From JAWKRB01 sp041389885 (lineage in GTDB: Bacteria; Myxococcota_A; Polyangia; Polyangiales; Ga0077539), in the NCBI GenBank assembly GCA_041389885.1, contig JAWKRB010000007.1, positions 186,001-250,000 on the forward strand: a stretch of 64,000 nucleotides of DNA, read 5' to 3'. The notes beneath the pieces are model-generated. The model did not search any database, was not told the origin of the DNA, and worked only from the letters and a program-made list of their open reading frames with translations. Of this stretch, positions 36,422 to 46,144 are shown one piece after another. Positions within the stretch are counted from its first letter, which is position 1. Every line of letters begins with the position of its first letter. A program made the position numbers and the translations under genes.

Positions 36422-37561
36422 GTGACGCTCCGACGAACCATTCCCGCGCTCGCCCTGGCCGCGCACGTCGCAGGCTGCGAGACCCCCCCGGTGACCGCGG
36501 TCGAGACCGACGGCGCGGTCGCCCTCGACGACCTGGGGCTCGCGCCGATCTCCCCGTCGTGCCGCCCCTTCGGCGACGGCGGCACGCTCCGCGCGCAGGG
36601 CTCCTGGCGGGTCGTCGCGTACGAGTCCGAAGAGCCTGCGGCGCAACGCGATGGAGGCGTGACCGACCTCGACGCCCCCGCGGGCTCCGACCTGGACGGG
36701 GGCGCCCCCTCCCCCGTCACCCGCTACACCGCCGAGGGCGAGCGCGTCGTCGACCCGGCCACGGGCAACGCCACGGTGCTCCGGGTCAACGGCGCGGTGC
36801 AGGTGACCGGCTCGACCCTGCGCCTCGCGCTGGGGCTGCTCCGCGACGACCGCTTCGCCCTCACGGCGCCCGGCGGCGCCTACGTCAGCACCTACGACGG
36901 CAGCGGCGTGCTCACCGAGGCCGAGCGCCGCTTCGTCGCGCCGGCCGACATGGTGTCGTTCGAGTTCTGCGCGGGCGACGGCGACCTCATCGTGGCGCGC
37001 GCCCTCGGCGGCGCGACGCGGCGGCTCACCCTCGCGCCCGACCTCAGCGCGACGTCGACCTCCCTCACGCTCCCGCTGCGCGTGCGCGCGCTGAGCGCGA
37101 CGCTGGGGGCGCCCCTGACCGCCCCTCGCACGGCGATTCTGTGGGAGACGCCGGGGCGGGCGGCGCTCACCGAGACGCTCTCGGAGGCGGCGGTGATGCA
37201 GGGTGACAGCTTCGCGCGAACGCTCGTTCCCCTTGCGCCGCAGGTCGATGGCGCGACGGCGAGCTTCGCGGTGGGCCACCCGGCGCTCTACGACGACGTG
37301 GACGGAGACGGGCGCTTCGACCCCGCGCGAGACGCGCTCCGCAGCGTGAGCTCGCTGGCGCTGGGCTGGCGGGCGCCGGGCGCGCAGTTCGACGACGCCT
37401 CTGACGCGAACCGCCTGGCGCCGGGGTGGCAGGTGGTGGCGATTCACGTCAACGCGCAGGGCCTCGCCTCGCCGGTGCCGATGGACCGCGCGACCGTCGT
37501 GCCCCTCGAGTGCGCCGCGACCGAGGCGCCGGCGGGCGCGCTCCCCGACGTGCTCCGCTGA
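36422..37561 (+). CDS. Lipoprotein, unknown function
   Basis: 379 residues. MTLRRTIPALALAAHVAGC is a lipoprotein signal with Cys 19. The rest appears to be a mixed beta protein: FGDGGTLRAQGSWRVVAYES, then RLALGLLRDDRFALTAPGG, and near 300 an Asp-rich loop (YDDVDGDGRFDPARDAL) that looks like a calcium-binding DxDxDG site. No catalytic motif recognised. The GTG start at 36422 was chosen for the signal. The next gene, also a lipoprotein, begins 8 bases after the stop, so the two are probably an operon. Confidence 0.75.
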   Translation: MTLRRTIPALALAAHVAGCETPPVTAVETDGAVALDDLGLAPISPSCRPFGDGGTLRAQGSWRVVAYESEEPAAQRDGGVTDLDAPAGSDLDGGAPSPVTRYTAEGERVVDPATGNATVLRVNGAVQVTGSTLRLALGLLRDDRFALTAPGGAYVSTYDGSGVLTEAERRFVAPADMVSFEFCAGDGDLIVARALGGATRRLTLAPDLSATSTSLTLPLRVRALSATLGAPLTAPRTAILWETPGRAALTETLSEAAVMQGDSFARTLVPLAPQVDGATASFAVGHPALYDDVDGDGRFDPARDALRSVSSLALGWRAPGAQFDDASDANRLAPGWQVVAIHVNAQGLASPVPMDRATVVPLECAATEAPAGALPDVLR

Positions 37562-37569
37562 GGCTGCCC

Positions 37570-38274
37570 GTGTCTCGCGCCCTCGCCGTGACGCTCGCCG
37601 CGCTGCTCGGGTGTGAGCCCGAGGCCGTGGTGATCTTTCCCGACGCGGGCCCGGTGCCCCCTCGCGATGTCGTCGCCTCGGCGCTCCCCGACGCGGCCGA
37701 CGTCGTCACGACCGCGGAGGACCGCGCCGCGCCGGTCGACGACGCGCCCCTGTTCGACGCGGGCGACTTCGACCTCGACGGCGGCGCCTCCCCCGCGTGC
37801 GGCGACCGCGCGCGCCTCGAAGACCCCGCGGGGGACTACCTCGTCGTCGGCAACCCCAGCGGCGGACGCGTGGTCATCGAGCTCGACACCCCCGTTCGCG
37901 CGGTGGGCATTCTCACCGCGGGCCTCCTCGCGGCGCACTTCACCGGCGCGTCGCTGGGCGCGCTCCAGCGCGTGCTGCTGGTGGGTCCCGAGGCCGGGCG
38001 CGCGGCGGTCTCGGGGGTCTCGAGCGCGGTGCGCGTGGAGCGCGTGCGCGAGGCGCCGTCACCCCTGGCCGACGCCGAGGGCGTGTCGACGATGACCTGC
38101 GCCGCGGGCTGCGACCCGCTGCGTCCGCCGCGCGAGGTGGGGTGCAACAGCCGCGCGCAGGTCTTCGCGTTCTTCACCTCGCGGCTCGGCGAGGGCCGGC
38201 GCTGGGCGCTGCTTCAGCGCGAGACGCTCGACGGGCTGCGCGTGCGCGCGAGCGCCGGCGGCTGCTGCCTCTGA
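37570..38274 (+). CDS. Lipoprotein, unknown function, second of a pair
   Basis: 234 residues. MSRALAVTLAALLGC is a short lipoprotein signal (Cys 15; start GTG). An Asp/Ala/Val linker (DVVTTAEDRAAPVDDAP) leads to a soluble domain of about 150 residues with several Cys (PACGDRARLED, TCAAGCDPLRPP, GCNSR and a terminal GGCC). No family recognised. It follows the preceding lipoprotein gene by 8 bases and is convergent with the desaturase-like gene with a 4-base gap. Confidence 0.75.
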   Translation: MSRALAVTLAALLGCEPEAVVIFPDAGPVPPRDVVASALPDAADVVTTAEDRAAPVDDAPLFDAGDFDLDGGASPACGDRARLEDPAGDYLVVGNPSGGRVVIELDTPVRAVGILTAGLLAAHFTGASLGALQRVLLVGPEAGRAAVSGVSSAVRVERVREAPSPLADAEGVSTMTCAAGCDPLRPPREVGCNSRAQVFAFFTSRLGEGRRWALLQRETLDGLRVRASAGGCCL

Positions 38275-38278
38275 CCGC

Positions 38279-39871
38279 TCAGCGCCCCACCCGGCGCAGC
38301 CAGGGGAGCACCTCGAGGGGCTCCGCCGCGGTCGCGCAGAGCACGCCGCCGACGAAGGCGCCCATGACCCCCGCCGCGCCCACGTCGCAGCCCGAGAGAA
38401 AGAGGTCCTTGACGGGGGTGCGCGGGCGGAGCCAGGGGTTGGCGTAGCGCGCGGGGGTCGAGACGACGCCGTAGATCGACCCCGCCGCGGGGCGCACGAA
38501 GTGCTCGGTGGTGACGGGGGTCGAGAGCTCGGCGTGGCGCAGCAGGGGCTTGAGCCCGGGGCGGTGCGCGAAGAGCCCGTCGAGGAGCCGCTGGAGGAGG
38601 TCGGCCTTGAGGGCTTCGTACTCCGGGCCGCGCTTCATCCACGGCTCGCCGCGCCACTTCTCGAACTTCTCGTAGGGCACGAAGGTCACGATCTCGCCCG
38701 TGTGGAGCTGGTCGGGGCCGGGGTCGTGCGAGGGGTCTTTGAGCGAGGGGAAGCTGGTGTAGAGCACCGGCGCCTCGCGGTCGCGGTCGATGTCCCAGGT
38801 GCACTCGTCGGCGCCCCAGGTGCTCCAGAACCACTGGTTGCCCGGCGTGGCCCCGGCGGCGCGGATGTCGCCTTGAAAGCCCAGGTACGCGCACAGGTGC
38901 GCGGGCGCCGGGGGCAGCGCGTCGATGGACCTCGCCCAGCTCTTCGGGCGCTCGCTCGGCGGGAGCAGCTTCGTCGCGGTGATCAGCGCGCTCGCGGCGC
39001 TCACCACGCGCTTCGCGCGGATCTCCTGCCCCCCCGCGATGCGCACGCCCACCGCGCGTCCGTGCTCGATCAGGATCTCGTCGACCTCGGTGCGAATCGC
39101 GGTCCACCCGCCGGCGTCGGCGACGCGCTGGAGCAGGGCCTTGGCGATGTTCCCCGCGCCGCCCACGGGGTAGTGCGCGCCGTGGAGAAAGTGGCGCACC
39201 ACGGCGGCGTGGATCGCGAACGAGCCCTCCTTCGGCGGCGAGCCGTAGTACCCCCACTGCCCCGCGAGCACGGTCTTGAGGCGCTCGTTGTCGGTGAGGT
39301 CATCGAGCACCGACTTCAGCGTGACCGAGGTGAATCTCCGCGCCTGGCGCTGCAGCAGCGGGTCGAGGAGCGAGGCCGCGCGCTCGGGGAACACCCGCGA
39401 GAGGTAGAAGCCCCGCATCGACCCGGCGGCCTGACGCACGAGGGAGAAGTACCGGTCGATGGCCCCGCGCTCGTCTGGAAACTTCTCGATCAGGGCCTCC
39501 CGATAGGCCCTGGGGTTGTCGGGAAAGTCGATCTGAAACCCGTCGGGGAAGTGAAAGTGCTCGTAGGGGTCGCCGAGCGAGGCCCACTGGAGATGATCCC
39601 CGGTGAGGGCCTTGAGCACGCGCCCGAGGATGGCCTTGTCGGTGACCTCGCCGATGGCGTGGACCCCGACGTCCCAGTGCCAGCGCTTGCGCTTGAACTC
39701 GTGGGTGAAGCCGCCGGGGACGTAGTGTCCTTCGAGCACGAGCACCCTGCGCCCCAGCGAGGCCAGGATGGCCGCGGTGGTCATCCCGCCCATGCCCGAG
39801 CCGATGACGACGTAGTCCCACGGCCCCGAGGGGATCGCGCGGCTCCAGGGGTGCTTCTCCTTCTGAGACAT
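38279..39871 (-). CDS. CrtI/RetSat-like FAD-dependent phytoene-desaturase-family oxidoreductase
   Basis: 530 residues. The N-terminal dinucleotide-binding fold is YVVIGSGMGGMTTAAILASLG with GSGMGG at 24-29, then LEGHYVPGG. HYPVGGAGNIAKALLQRV and the C-terminal FAD block LFLSGCDVGAAGVMGAFVGG are typical of carotenoid desaturases and all-trans-retinol 13,14-reductases. HEFKRKRWHWDVGVHAIG favours the RetSat/CruE-like side. No carotenoid gene is adjacent, so the substrate (an isoprenoid or fatty chain) is unsure. The ATG at 39871 was chosen because it precedes the Rossmann fold; upstream frame overlaps the next gene's antisense. Confidence 0.85.
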   Translation of the reverse strand: MSQKEKHPWSRAIPSGPWDYVVIGSGMGGMTTAAILASLGRRVLVLEGHYVPGGFTHEFKRKRWHWDVGVHAIGEVTDKAILGRVLKALTGDHLQWASLGDPYEHFHFPDGFQIDFPDNPRAYREALIEKFPDERGAIDRYFSLVRQAAGSMRGFYLSRVFPERAASLLDPLLQRQARRFTSVTLKSVLDDLTDNERLKTVLAGQWGYYGSPPKEGSFAIHAAVVRHFLHGAHYPVGGAGNIAKALLQRVADAGGWTAIRTEVDEILIEHGRAVGVRIAGGQEIRAKRVVSAASALITATKLLPPSERPKSWARSIDALPPAPAHLCAYLGFQGDIRAAGATPGNQWFWSTWGADECTWDIDRDREAPVLYTSFPSLKDPSHDPGPDQLHTGEIVTFVPYEKFEKWRGEPWMKRGPEYEALKADLLQRLLDGLFAHRPGLKPLLRHAELSTPVTTEHFVRPAAGSIYGVVSTPARYANPWLRPRTPVKDLFLSGCDVGAAGVMGAFVGGVLCATAAEPLEVLPWLRRVGR

Positions 39872-39900
39872 CGTGGCCGGGGGGCGTACCACGACGACGC

Positions 39901-40227
39901 TCAGCGGCGCCCGAAGAGCGCGTCGATGACGCCGTTCATCGCGCGGCGCCCCATGGTCGACCCGGCGCCGTACACCGCGCTGCGGCCGAACTGCGCGCCC
40001 GCGCGCTCGAGGGTCGCGCCGAAGCCCCCCTCGGCCGCCGGGGCCTTCGCGGCGCGGCCGCCCCTCGCGGGCTTCGCGGCGGTCTCGCGCAGGAGCATCG
40101 CCTCGAGCTCTCCGCGGTCGAGCCACACGCCGTGCTCGTTGCAGAGGTCGAGCTCGATGCCCTGCGGGATGTTCTGCTTCTGCATCGACTGTCCGCACAC
40201 GGGGCACGCAATGGGGTGGGCCGGCAT
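39901..40227 (-). CDS. TFIIB-type zinc-ribbon protein
   Basis: 108 residues. CPVC (8-11) and LCNEHGVWLDRGE (C29 and H32) form the zf-TFIIB module, except that the fourth ligand is His where Cys is usual. The middle is Ala/Lys/Gly-rich and the last third is a helix (YGAGSTMGRRAMNGVIDALFG). Proteins of this kind are cytosolic and of unknown role. Same strand as the desaturase-like gene, 29 bases upstream of it, so possibly one transcript. Divergent from the glutaminyl cyclase gene. Confidence 0.8.
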   Translation of the reverse strand: MPAHPIACPVCGQSMQKQNIPQGIELDLCNEHGVWLDRGELEAMLLRETAAKPARGGRAAKAPAAEGGFGATLERAGAQFGRSAVYGAGSTMGRRAMNGVIDALFGRR

Positions 40228-40282
40228 GGCGCGAGATGCTCTCTCGATCGCGCGAAGAACGCCACCGCGAAGGCGCCGTGCG

Positions 40283-41056
40283 ATGCTCTCCGCCGTGCGC
40301 CCCGCCCTCCCGCTCGCGCTCGCCGTCGCGTCCTGTCACGCGCCGCCGCCGCCCCCCACCCGCGCGCCGGTGCTCACCCCGGCGGTGCTCGCGAGGCACC
40401 CCCACGACCCCCGCGCCTTCACCCAGGGCCTGGAGTTCTCACGCGGACGCCTCGTCGAAGGCACCGGGGGCCACGGCCACTCGTCGCTGCGCACGGTCGT
40501 CCCCGAGACGGGCGAGGTGCTCTCTCGCGTCGACCACCCCCGAGAGGTCTACGGCGAGGGCGTCACGGTCTTCGCCGGACGGATCTACCAGCTCACCTAC
40601 CGCGCGGGTCGCTGCCTCGTGTTCGACGCAGAGACCCTTGCGCCGCAAGGGGATCGTCGCTACCCCGGCGAGGGCTGGGGCCTCACCCACGACGACCGCT
40701 CGCTCATCCTCAGCGACGGCACGAGCGCGCTTCGCTTCATCGACCCCGAGACCTTCGCCGAGCGCGGGCGGCTCGAGGTCACCGACGGCGGCCAGCCCGT
40801 GGCACGGCTCAACGAGCTCGAGCGCGTCGGCGACGAGGTGTACGCGAACGTCTGGCGCTCGAACCGCGTCGCGAGGATCGGCCTGCGCGACGGCCGCGTG
40901 CGCGCGTGGCTCGACCTCTCGGCCCTCGCGCGGGAGGTGCGCCCCTCGCACGCCGAGGCCGTGCTCAACGGCGTCGCGCTGCACCCCGAGACCGGCGACC
41001 TCTGGGTGACCGGAAAGCTCTGGCCTACGGTGTTTGTGATCCGTAGGGGACCGTAG
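40283..41056 (+). CDS. Glutaminyl-peptide cyclotransferase (glutamine cyclotransferase family), lipoprotein
   Basis: 257 residues of the five-bladed-propeller glutaminyl cyclase family, which forms N-terminal pyroglutamate on peptides. Landmarks: DPRAFTQGLEF, GHSSLRTVVPETGEV, GEGWGLTHDDRSLILSDG, RLNELERVGDEVYANVW with the acidic active-site Glu, and NGVALHPETGDLWVTGKLWP at the end. MLSAVRPALPLALAVASC is a lipoprotein signal, so the enzyme is envelope-anchored. Its 3' end overlaps the convergent zinc-ribbon gene by 32 bases. Confidence 0.9.
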   Translation: MLSAVRPALPLALAVASCHAPPPPPTRAPVLTPAVLARHPHDPRAFTQGLEFSRGRLVEGTGGHGHSSLRTVVPETGEVLSRVDHPREVYGEGVTVFAGRIYQLTYRAGRCLVFDAETLAPQGDRRYPGEGWGLTHDDRSLILSDGTSALRFIDPETFAERGRLEVTDGGQPVARLNELERVGDEVYANVWRSNRVARIGLRDGRVRAWLDLSALAREVRPSHAEAVLNGVALHPETGDLWVTGKLWPTVFVIRRGP

Positions 41057-41387
41057 GGCGGCGAGGCGGCCCCGCGTCGGCGCGCGGGGCGACGCCGGCG
41101 TCGGTGACCGGGCGGGGAGGCGGCGGCGGGTCCCAGTCTGGCGGCGCGCCGTACTGAGGGGCCATCGAGACCGGGTCGAGGGGGTCGGCGTGGGCGACCG
41201 ACACGAAGGGCGCGTCGCAGGCGCCCAGGGCGAGGGCGGCGCCCGCGGCGAGGAGCAGCGCGCGGGAGGCCCGCGGGGGCGCGGAGGGCGCGGGGGCGCT
41301 CGCGGCGTGGGCGGCGCCGCAGAAGGGGCAGGCTGCGTCGGCGGCTCGCACGTGCCGACCGCATTCATGGCAGGGCGTGAGGTGCAT
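41025..41387 (-). CDS. Zinc-ribbon membrane protein with Pro-rich tail
   Basis: 120 residues. C6, C9, C20 and C23 (CHECGRHV and ACPFC) make a zinc ribbon at the N-terminus. A membrane helix follows at about 41-57 (RALLLAAGAALALGAC), then a Pro/Asp-rich tail (PPDWDPPPPPRP). The ribbon should face the cytoplasm and the tail the periplasm. No family recognised. It overlaps the convergent cyclase gene by 32 bases and lies upstream of the giant Cys-repeat gene's 3' end on the same strand. Confidence 0.7.
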   Translation of the reverse strand: MHLTPCHECGRHVRAADAACPFCGAAHAASAPAPSAPPRASRALLLAAGAALALGACDAPFVSVAHADPLDPVSMAPQYGAPPDWDPPPPPRPVTDAGVAPRADAGPPRRPTVPYGSQTP

Positions 41388-41487
41388 GGCCGACTGTGAC
41401 GCGCGAAGGGTCCAGACGGTGCACGCGACGAGGCGTTTTTCTGGGGGGGAATCGCCGGGGCACGGAGGGGGCCCGCGGGGCGAGCGC

Positions 41488-44400
41488 TCAGAGGTCCAGG
41501 GCGATCACGCCGGGGAAGGTCGAGTTGCAGGCTCGATTGCCGTGGGTCACCCCGCCGGGCGTGCCGGTGCGCCGCGCGACCTCGATGCCGCCGCGGATCA
41601 CCACCAGGGTCCAGGTCGTGTTCGCCACCGCGGACGTGAACGACTCGGGGCAGACGTAGTAGCGCCCCGGCGTGAACGACGACGACCAGAAGATGTTCTC
41701 CGGGCCGCGGAGGCTCGTGTCGTCAGCGTCGAGGGTGCCGCCGCACGCCGAGGGGCGGCCGTAGTAGATCTCGATGCCGCAGGGCGGGAGCACGTGGAGG
41801 TCCATGTCTCCGTTGGTGCTCCAGGTGAGGGTGAAGCGCAGGGCGCCCTGGCCGACGCAGGTGCCCGCGGCGCAGGCCTGCCCCGTCGAGCACGCGCGGC
41901 CGCAGGCGCCGCAGTTCGCGTTGTCGGTCTGGAGGTCGCGGCAGACGCCCGAGCAGTTCGTGGTCCCGGTCGCGCAGGTGACCGAGCACGCGCCGTTCGA
42001 GCAGACCTGCCCCGAGGGGCACACCCGCCCGCAGGCGCCGCAGTTGGTGTTGTCGGTCTGGAGGTTGCGGCACACGCCCGAGCAGTTCGTCTGCCCGGTG
42101 GCGCACGACACGACGCAGGCGCTGGCGCGGCAGACCTGCCCCGAGGGGCACACCCGCCCGCACGCCGCGCAGTTGTTCTCGTCGCTGGTCAGGTCGCGGC
42201 AGACGCCGGAGCAGTTGGTCTGTCCGCCGCCGCACGACACGGTGCACGCGCTGTTGGTGCAGACCTGCCCCGAGGGGCACACCCGCCCGCAGGCGCCGCA
42301 GTTCGCGTTGTCGGTGGCGAGGCTGCGGCACACGCCCGAGCAGTTGGTGAGCCCCGTCCCGCACGAGACGGTGCAGGCGCCGCCCGAGCAGACCGTGCCC
42401 GCCGAGCACGCCCGGCCGCAGACGCCGCAGTTCGCGTTGTCGGTCTGGAGGTTGCGACAGACGCCCGAGCAGTTGGTCTGTCCGCTGCCACACGACACGG
42501 TGCACACGCCGCTCGAGCAGAGCTGCCCCGCGGGGCACACCCGCCCGCAGGCGCCGCAGTTGTTGTTGTCGGCGGTGAGGTCGCGGCAGACGCCCGAGCA
42601 GTTGGTCGTGCCCGAGACGCACGACACGTTGCAGGTGCCGCCCGAGCAGAGCTGCCCCGACGCGCACACGCGGCCGCACGCGCCGCAGTTGCGCGTGTCG
42701 GTCTGCAGGTCGCGACAGATGCCCGAGCAGTTGGTGGTGCCCGACGCGCAGGTCACGCTGCAGACGCCCGCCGAGCAGAGCTGGCCGGCGGGGCACACCA
42801 GCTGCAGGCGCCGCAGTTCGCGTTGTCGCTGGTCAGCACCCGGCACACGCCGGAGCAGTTGGTGGTGCCCGAGGCGCACGAGACGCTGCACGCGCTGCCC
42901 GAGCAGATCTGGCCCGAGGGGCACACGCGGCCGCAGGCGCCGCAGTTCGCGTTGTCGGTGGTGAGGTCGCGGCACACGTTGGAGCAGACGGTCTGCCCGG
43001 CCACGCACGAGACCGCGCAGACGCCCGCGGTGCAGGCCTGCCCCGAGGGGCACACGCGGCCGCAAGCGCCGCAGTTCGCGTTGTCGGTCTGGAGGTTGCG
43101 GCACACGCCCGAGCAATTCGTGGTGCCCGACGCGCAGGTCACGCTGCACACGCCCGCGGAGCAGAGCTGGCCCGAGGGGCACGCGCGCCCGCAGGCGCCG
43201 CAGTTCGCGTTGTCGGTCTGCAGGTCGCGGCAGGTGCCCGAGCAGTTGGTGGTGCCCGTGGCGCACGACACCACGCACACGCTGCTGCTGCACCGCTGGC
43301 CCGAGGGGCACACCCGGCCGCAGGCGCCGCAGTGGTTCGCGTCGCTCGCGAGGTCGCGGCAGGTGCCCGAGCAGTTGGTGGTGCCCGTGGCGCACGACAC
43401 CACGCAGGCGCTCGCGCTGCATCGCTGCCCCGAGGGGCACGCGCGGCCGCAGGCGCCGCAGTGGTTGATGTCGGTGGTGAGGTCGCGGCACACGCCGGAG
43501 CAGTTGGTGGTGCCCGTGGCGCAGGAGACCGCGCAGGTCCCCGAGACGCAGGCCTGGCCCGAGGCGCACACGCGGCCGCAGGCGCCGCAGTTCGTGTTGT
43601 CGCTGGCGAGCACCCGGCACACGCCGGAGCAGTTGGTGGTGCCCGCGCCGCACGAGACCGCGCAGGTCCCCGCCGAGCAGAGCTGCCCCGAGGGGCACAC
43701 GCGGCCGCAGGCGCCGCAGTGGTTCACGTCGGTGGTGAGGTCGCGGCAGACCCCCGAGCAGTTGTTGAGCCCCGCGCCGCACGACACCGTGCAGGCGCCC
43801 GCCGAGCACAGCTGCCCCGAGGGGCACGAGCGCCCGCAGGCCCCGCAGTGGTTGGTGTCGGAGCTCAGGTCGCGGCAGACCCCCGCGCAGTTGGTGGTGC
43901 CCGACACGCACGAGACCGAGCAGGTGCCCGCCGAGCACACCTGCCCCGAGGGGCACGAGCGCCCGCAGGCCCCGCAGTTCGCGAGGTCAGACGCGAGGTC
44001 GCGGCACACGCCCGCGCAGTTCGTGGTGCCCGAGACGCACGAGACCGTGCACGCCCCGGCGGAGCAGACCTGCCCCGCCGGGCAGGCGCGCCCGCAGGCG
44101 CCGCAGTTCACGCGATCGGTCTCGAGCTCGCGGCAGGTGCCCGCGCAGTCGACCTGCCCGGCGGGGCACGAGACGGTGCAGACCCCCGACGCGCAGATCT
44201 GCCCCGAGGGGCAGACGTTTCCGCACGCGCCGCAGTTGAGGCGATCGACCGCGAGGTCGCGGCAGACGCCGCCGCAGTTGTCGGTGCCCGCGACGCACGA
44301 CACGGTGCACGCCCCCTCGGAGCAGACCTCCCCCGAGGCGCAGCGCCGGCCGCAGGCGCCGCAGTGGTTGAGGTCGGTCTGCGGGTCGCGGCACACGCCG

Positions 44401-45827
44401 TCGCAGTTGTTGAGCCCGGTGCCGCACGACACCGTGCAGGGGCCCCGCGAGCAGACCGTGCCCGAGGGGCACGAGTTGCCGCAGGCGCCGCAGTTGCCGT
44501 TGTCGCTCGAGAGGTCCCTGCACACGCCGCCGCAGTCGCTGAGCCCCGAGAGGCACGACACCTGGCAGGTGCCCATGGAGCAGACCGTGCCCGAGGGGCA
44601 GGCCATGCCGCAGGCGCCGCAGTTGGCGTTGTCGGTGGCGAGCTCGCGGCAGACCCCGGCGCAGTTGGTGGTCCCCGCGGCGCACGAGACCTGGCACATG
44701 CCGCCGGAACAGACCTGCCCCGCCGCGCACGCCGCGCCGCAGGCGCCGCAGTGGTTGAGGTCGGTCTGCAGGTCACGGCACACGCCCGAGCACTCCGTCA
44801 GCCCGCCGCCGCAGGACACCTGGCACATCCCGCGCGAGCAGACCTCGCCCGCGGCGCAGCGGGTGCCGCAGGCCCCGCAGTGGTTCACGTCGCTGGTGAC
44901 GTCGCGGCACACGTTCTCGCAGCTCGTGAGCCCGCCGCCGCACGACACCACGCAGCGGCCCGCGACGCAGACCTCGCCCGAGCTGCACGCGTTGCCGCAC
45001 GCGCCGCACCCGGCCCGGTCGGTCTGCAGGTCGCGGCACACGCTCGAGCAGTTGGTGAAGCCCGCGCCGCAGGTGGTCTGGCACACGCCCCGCACGCAGA
45101 ACTGGCCGAAGGGGCACGCGTTGCCGCACGCGCCGCAGTGCATGATGTCGTTGCTGGTGTCGGCGCAGACCTCGCCGCCGCCCTCGGAGCCCGCGTCGGC
45201 GCCGGGCGTCGCGCAGGGCGAGAGCAGCTCGCCGCACTGGATGCGGCAGCGGCCCTCCTGGCACGAGTACCCCGACGCGCACGCGTTGCCGCAGGCGCCG
45301 CAGTTGCCGCGGTCGGACGAGAGCTCGGCGCAGTAGCGCGTCGCCCCCCCGTCCATGGACTGGCCCGCGCTGCACTCCGTCGCGGTGCCGGTGCACATGA
45401 AGGTGCACATGCCGTTCGAGCACACCTGGTCGGTCCCGCAGCGCACCCCGCAGGCGCCGCAGTTCATCCGGTCGGTCTGGGGCGAGGTGCAGCGGGCCGC
45501 GCCGCCGTCTGCGCCCCCGGCGCACAGCTGCTCACCCGCCGCGCACTCGGGGATGCACGCGCCGTTCTGACACGCCTCGCCGGTCGCGCACGCGCGACCG
45601 CAGGCGCCGCAGTTCGCGCGATCTTGCTGCGTGTTCGTGCAGCGGTCGTCGCACGCGAGCAGCGGGGTCGGGCACGTCGTCGCGTCGCCGACCGCGTCGA
45701 TGCCCGCGTCCGAGGAGGGCCTCGCGTCGGGTGGCGCGGCGCCGCCGACGATGCTGACCCCGGTGCATCCGAGCGAAACGAAGAGCGAGATCGCCAGGGT
45801 GATGAACGGCGGGCTGAGTGGCTTCAT
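41488..45827 (-). pseudogene. Giant lipoprotein of 29 Cys-rich repeats with C-terminal DUF2135-like domain, one frameshift
   Basis: About 1446 residues if repaired. MKPLSPPFITLAISLFVSLGC is a lipoprotein signal (lipobox Cys 21). Then come 29 copies of a 43-residue module, NCGACGRVCPSGQLCSAGxC-VSC-GTTNCSGVCRDLxTD, with 8 Cys each; the first few are longer and more divergent. The C-terminal 120 residues read FTLTWSTNGDMDLHVLP, TLDADD, GPENIFW, TPGRYYVC, a YfaP/DUF2135-like beta domain. One base is missing at about 42799-42806 relative to every other copy, splitting it into a 1024-residue N-terminal frame (42753-45827) and a C-terminal one. It is probably a long stiff surface fibre held by disulfides. 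Similar repeats are sometimes mislabelled as tryptophan synthase; nothing supports that. Confidence 0.85.
41865..45625. repeat. Array of 29 tandem 129-bp coding repeats
   Basis: A 129-base period (43 codons) recurs from about 41.9 to 45.6 kb in the giant lipoprotein gene. Middle copies are most alike, edge copies most diverged, as expected from unequal exchange. The repeat length keeps the frame, so copy number could vary without loss of function. Confidence 0.9.
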
Positions 45828-45998
45828 GGGCTCGGTGTACCTTCCGCTCCAGAGGGTACTTCGAGTCTGCCTGGCATAGGGCGCGCCAGGGCCCCTCGCC
45901 CAGAATTCGCTTGAAGCTGCCGAGCCTTGAGCGAGCCCCGCGCGGCGCCGGGCTCGTCTGTGCGTCGCCCTGGGCGCGCGGACCGCGCGGGGAGGGCA

Positions 45999-46123
45999 AT
46001 CGCATCAATTCCTCATGAATTTCAATGTATTCGACGCACGCGGAGCGGCTGCCTCCGACGAGCGAAGGGGCATCCTCTCCGTGAGCACCGTAGCCACGGA
46101 AAATGCCGAGGAATTGATGCGAT
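45999..46123. repeat. 125-bp element bounded by 16-bp inverted repeats
   Basis: ATCGCATCAATTCCTC at 45999-46014 is mirrored perfectly by GAGGAATTGATGCGAT at 46108-46123. The 93 bases between are less GC-rich than the surroundings and code for nothing I can support. It occupies much of the 317-base gap between the giant lipoprotein start and the bkdB stop. No target-site duplication is visible. It may be a small mobile-element relic or a regulatory structure. Confidence 0.6.
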
Positions 46124-46144
46124 CACCCTGACCTCGCGGGCCGT

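Noticed and set aside
41377..45336. A 1319-codon plus-strand frame with PQAPQF/SRHTPEQ repeats
   Set aside because: It is the reverse strand of the Cys-repeat array; the repeats are inherited from the real coding repeats, and only the minus strand has a signal peptide and conserved Cys.
41865..45625. Regular 129-bp periodicity considered as a CRISPR array
   Set aside because: Units are too long, lack unique spacers, and translate into conserved Cys modules.
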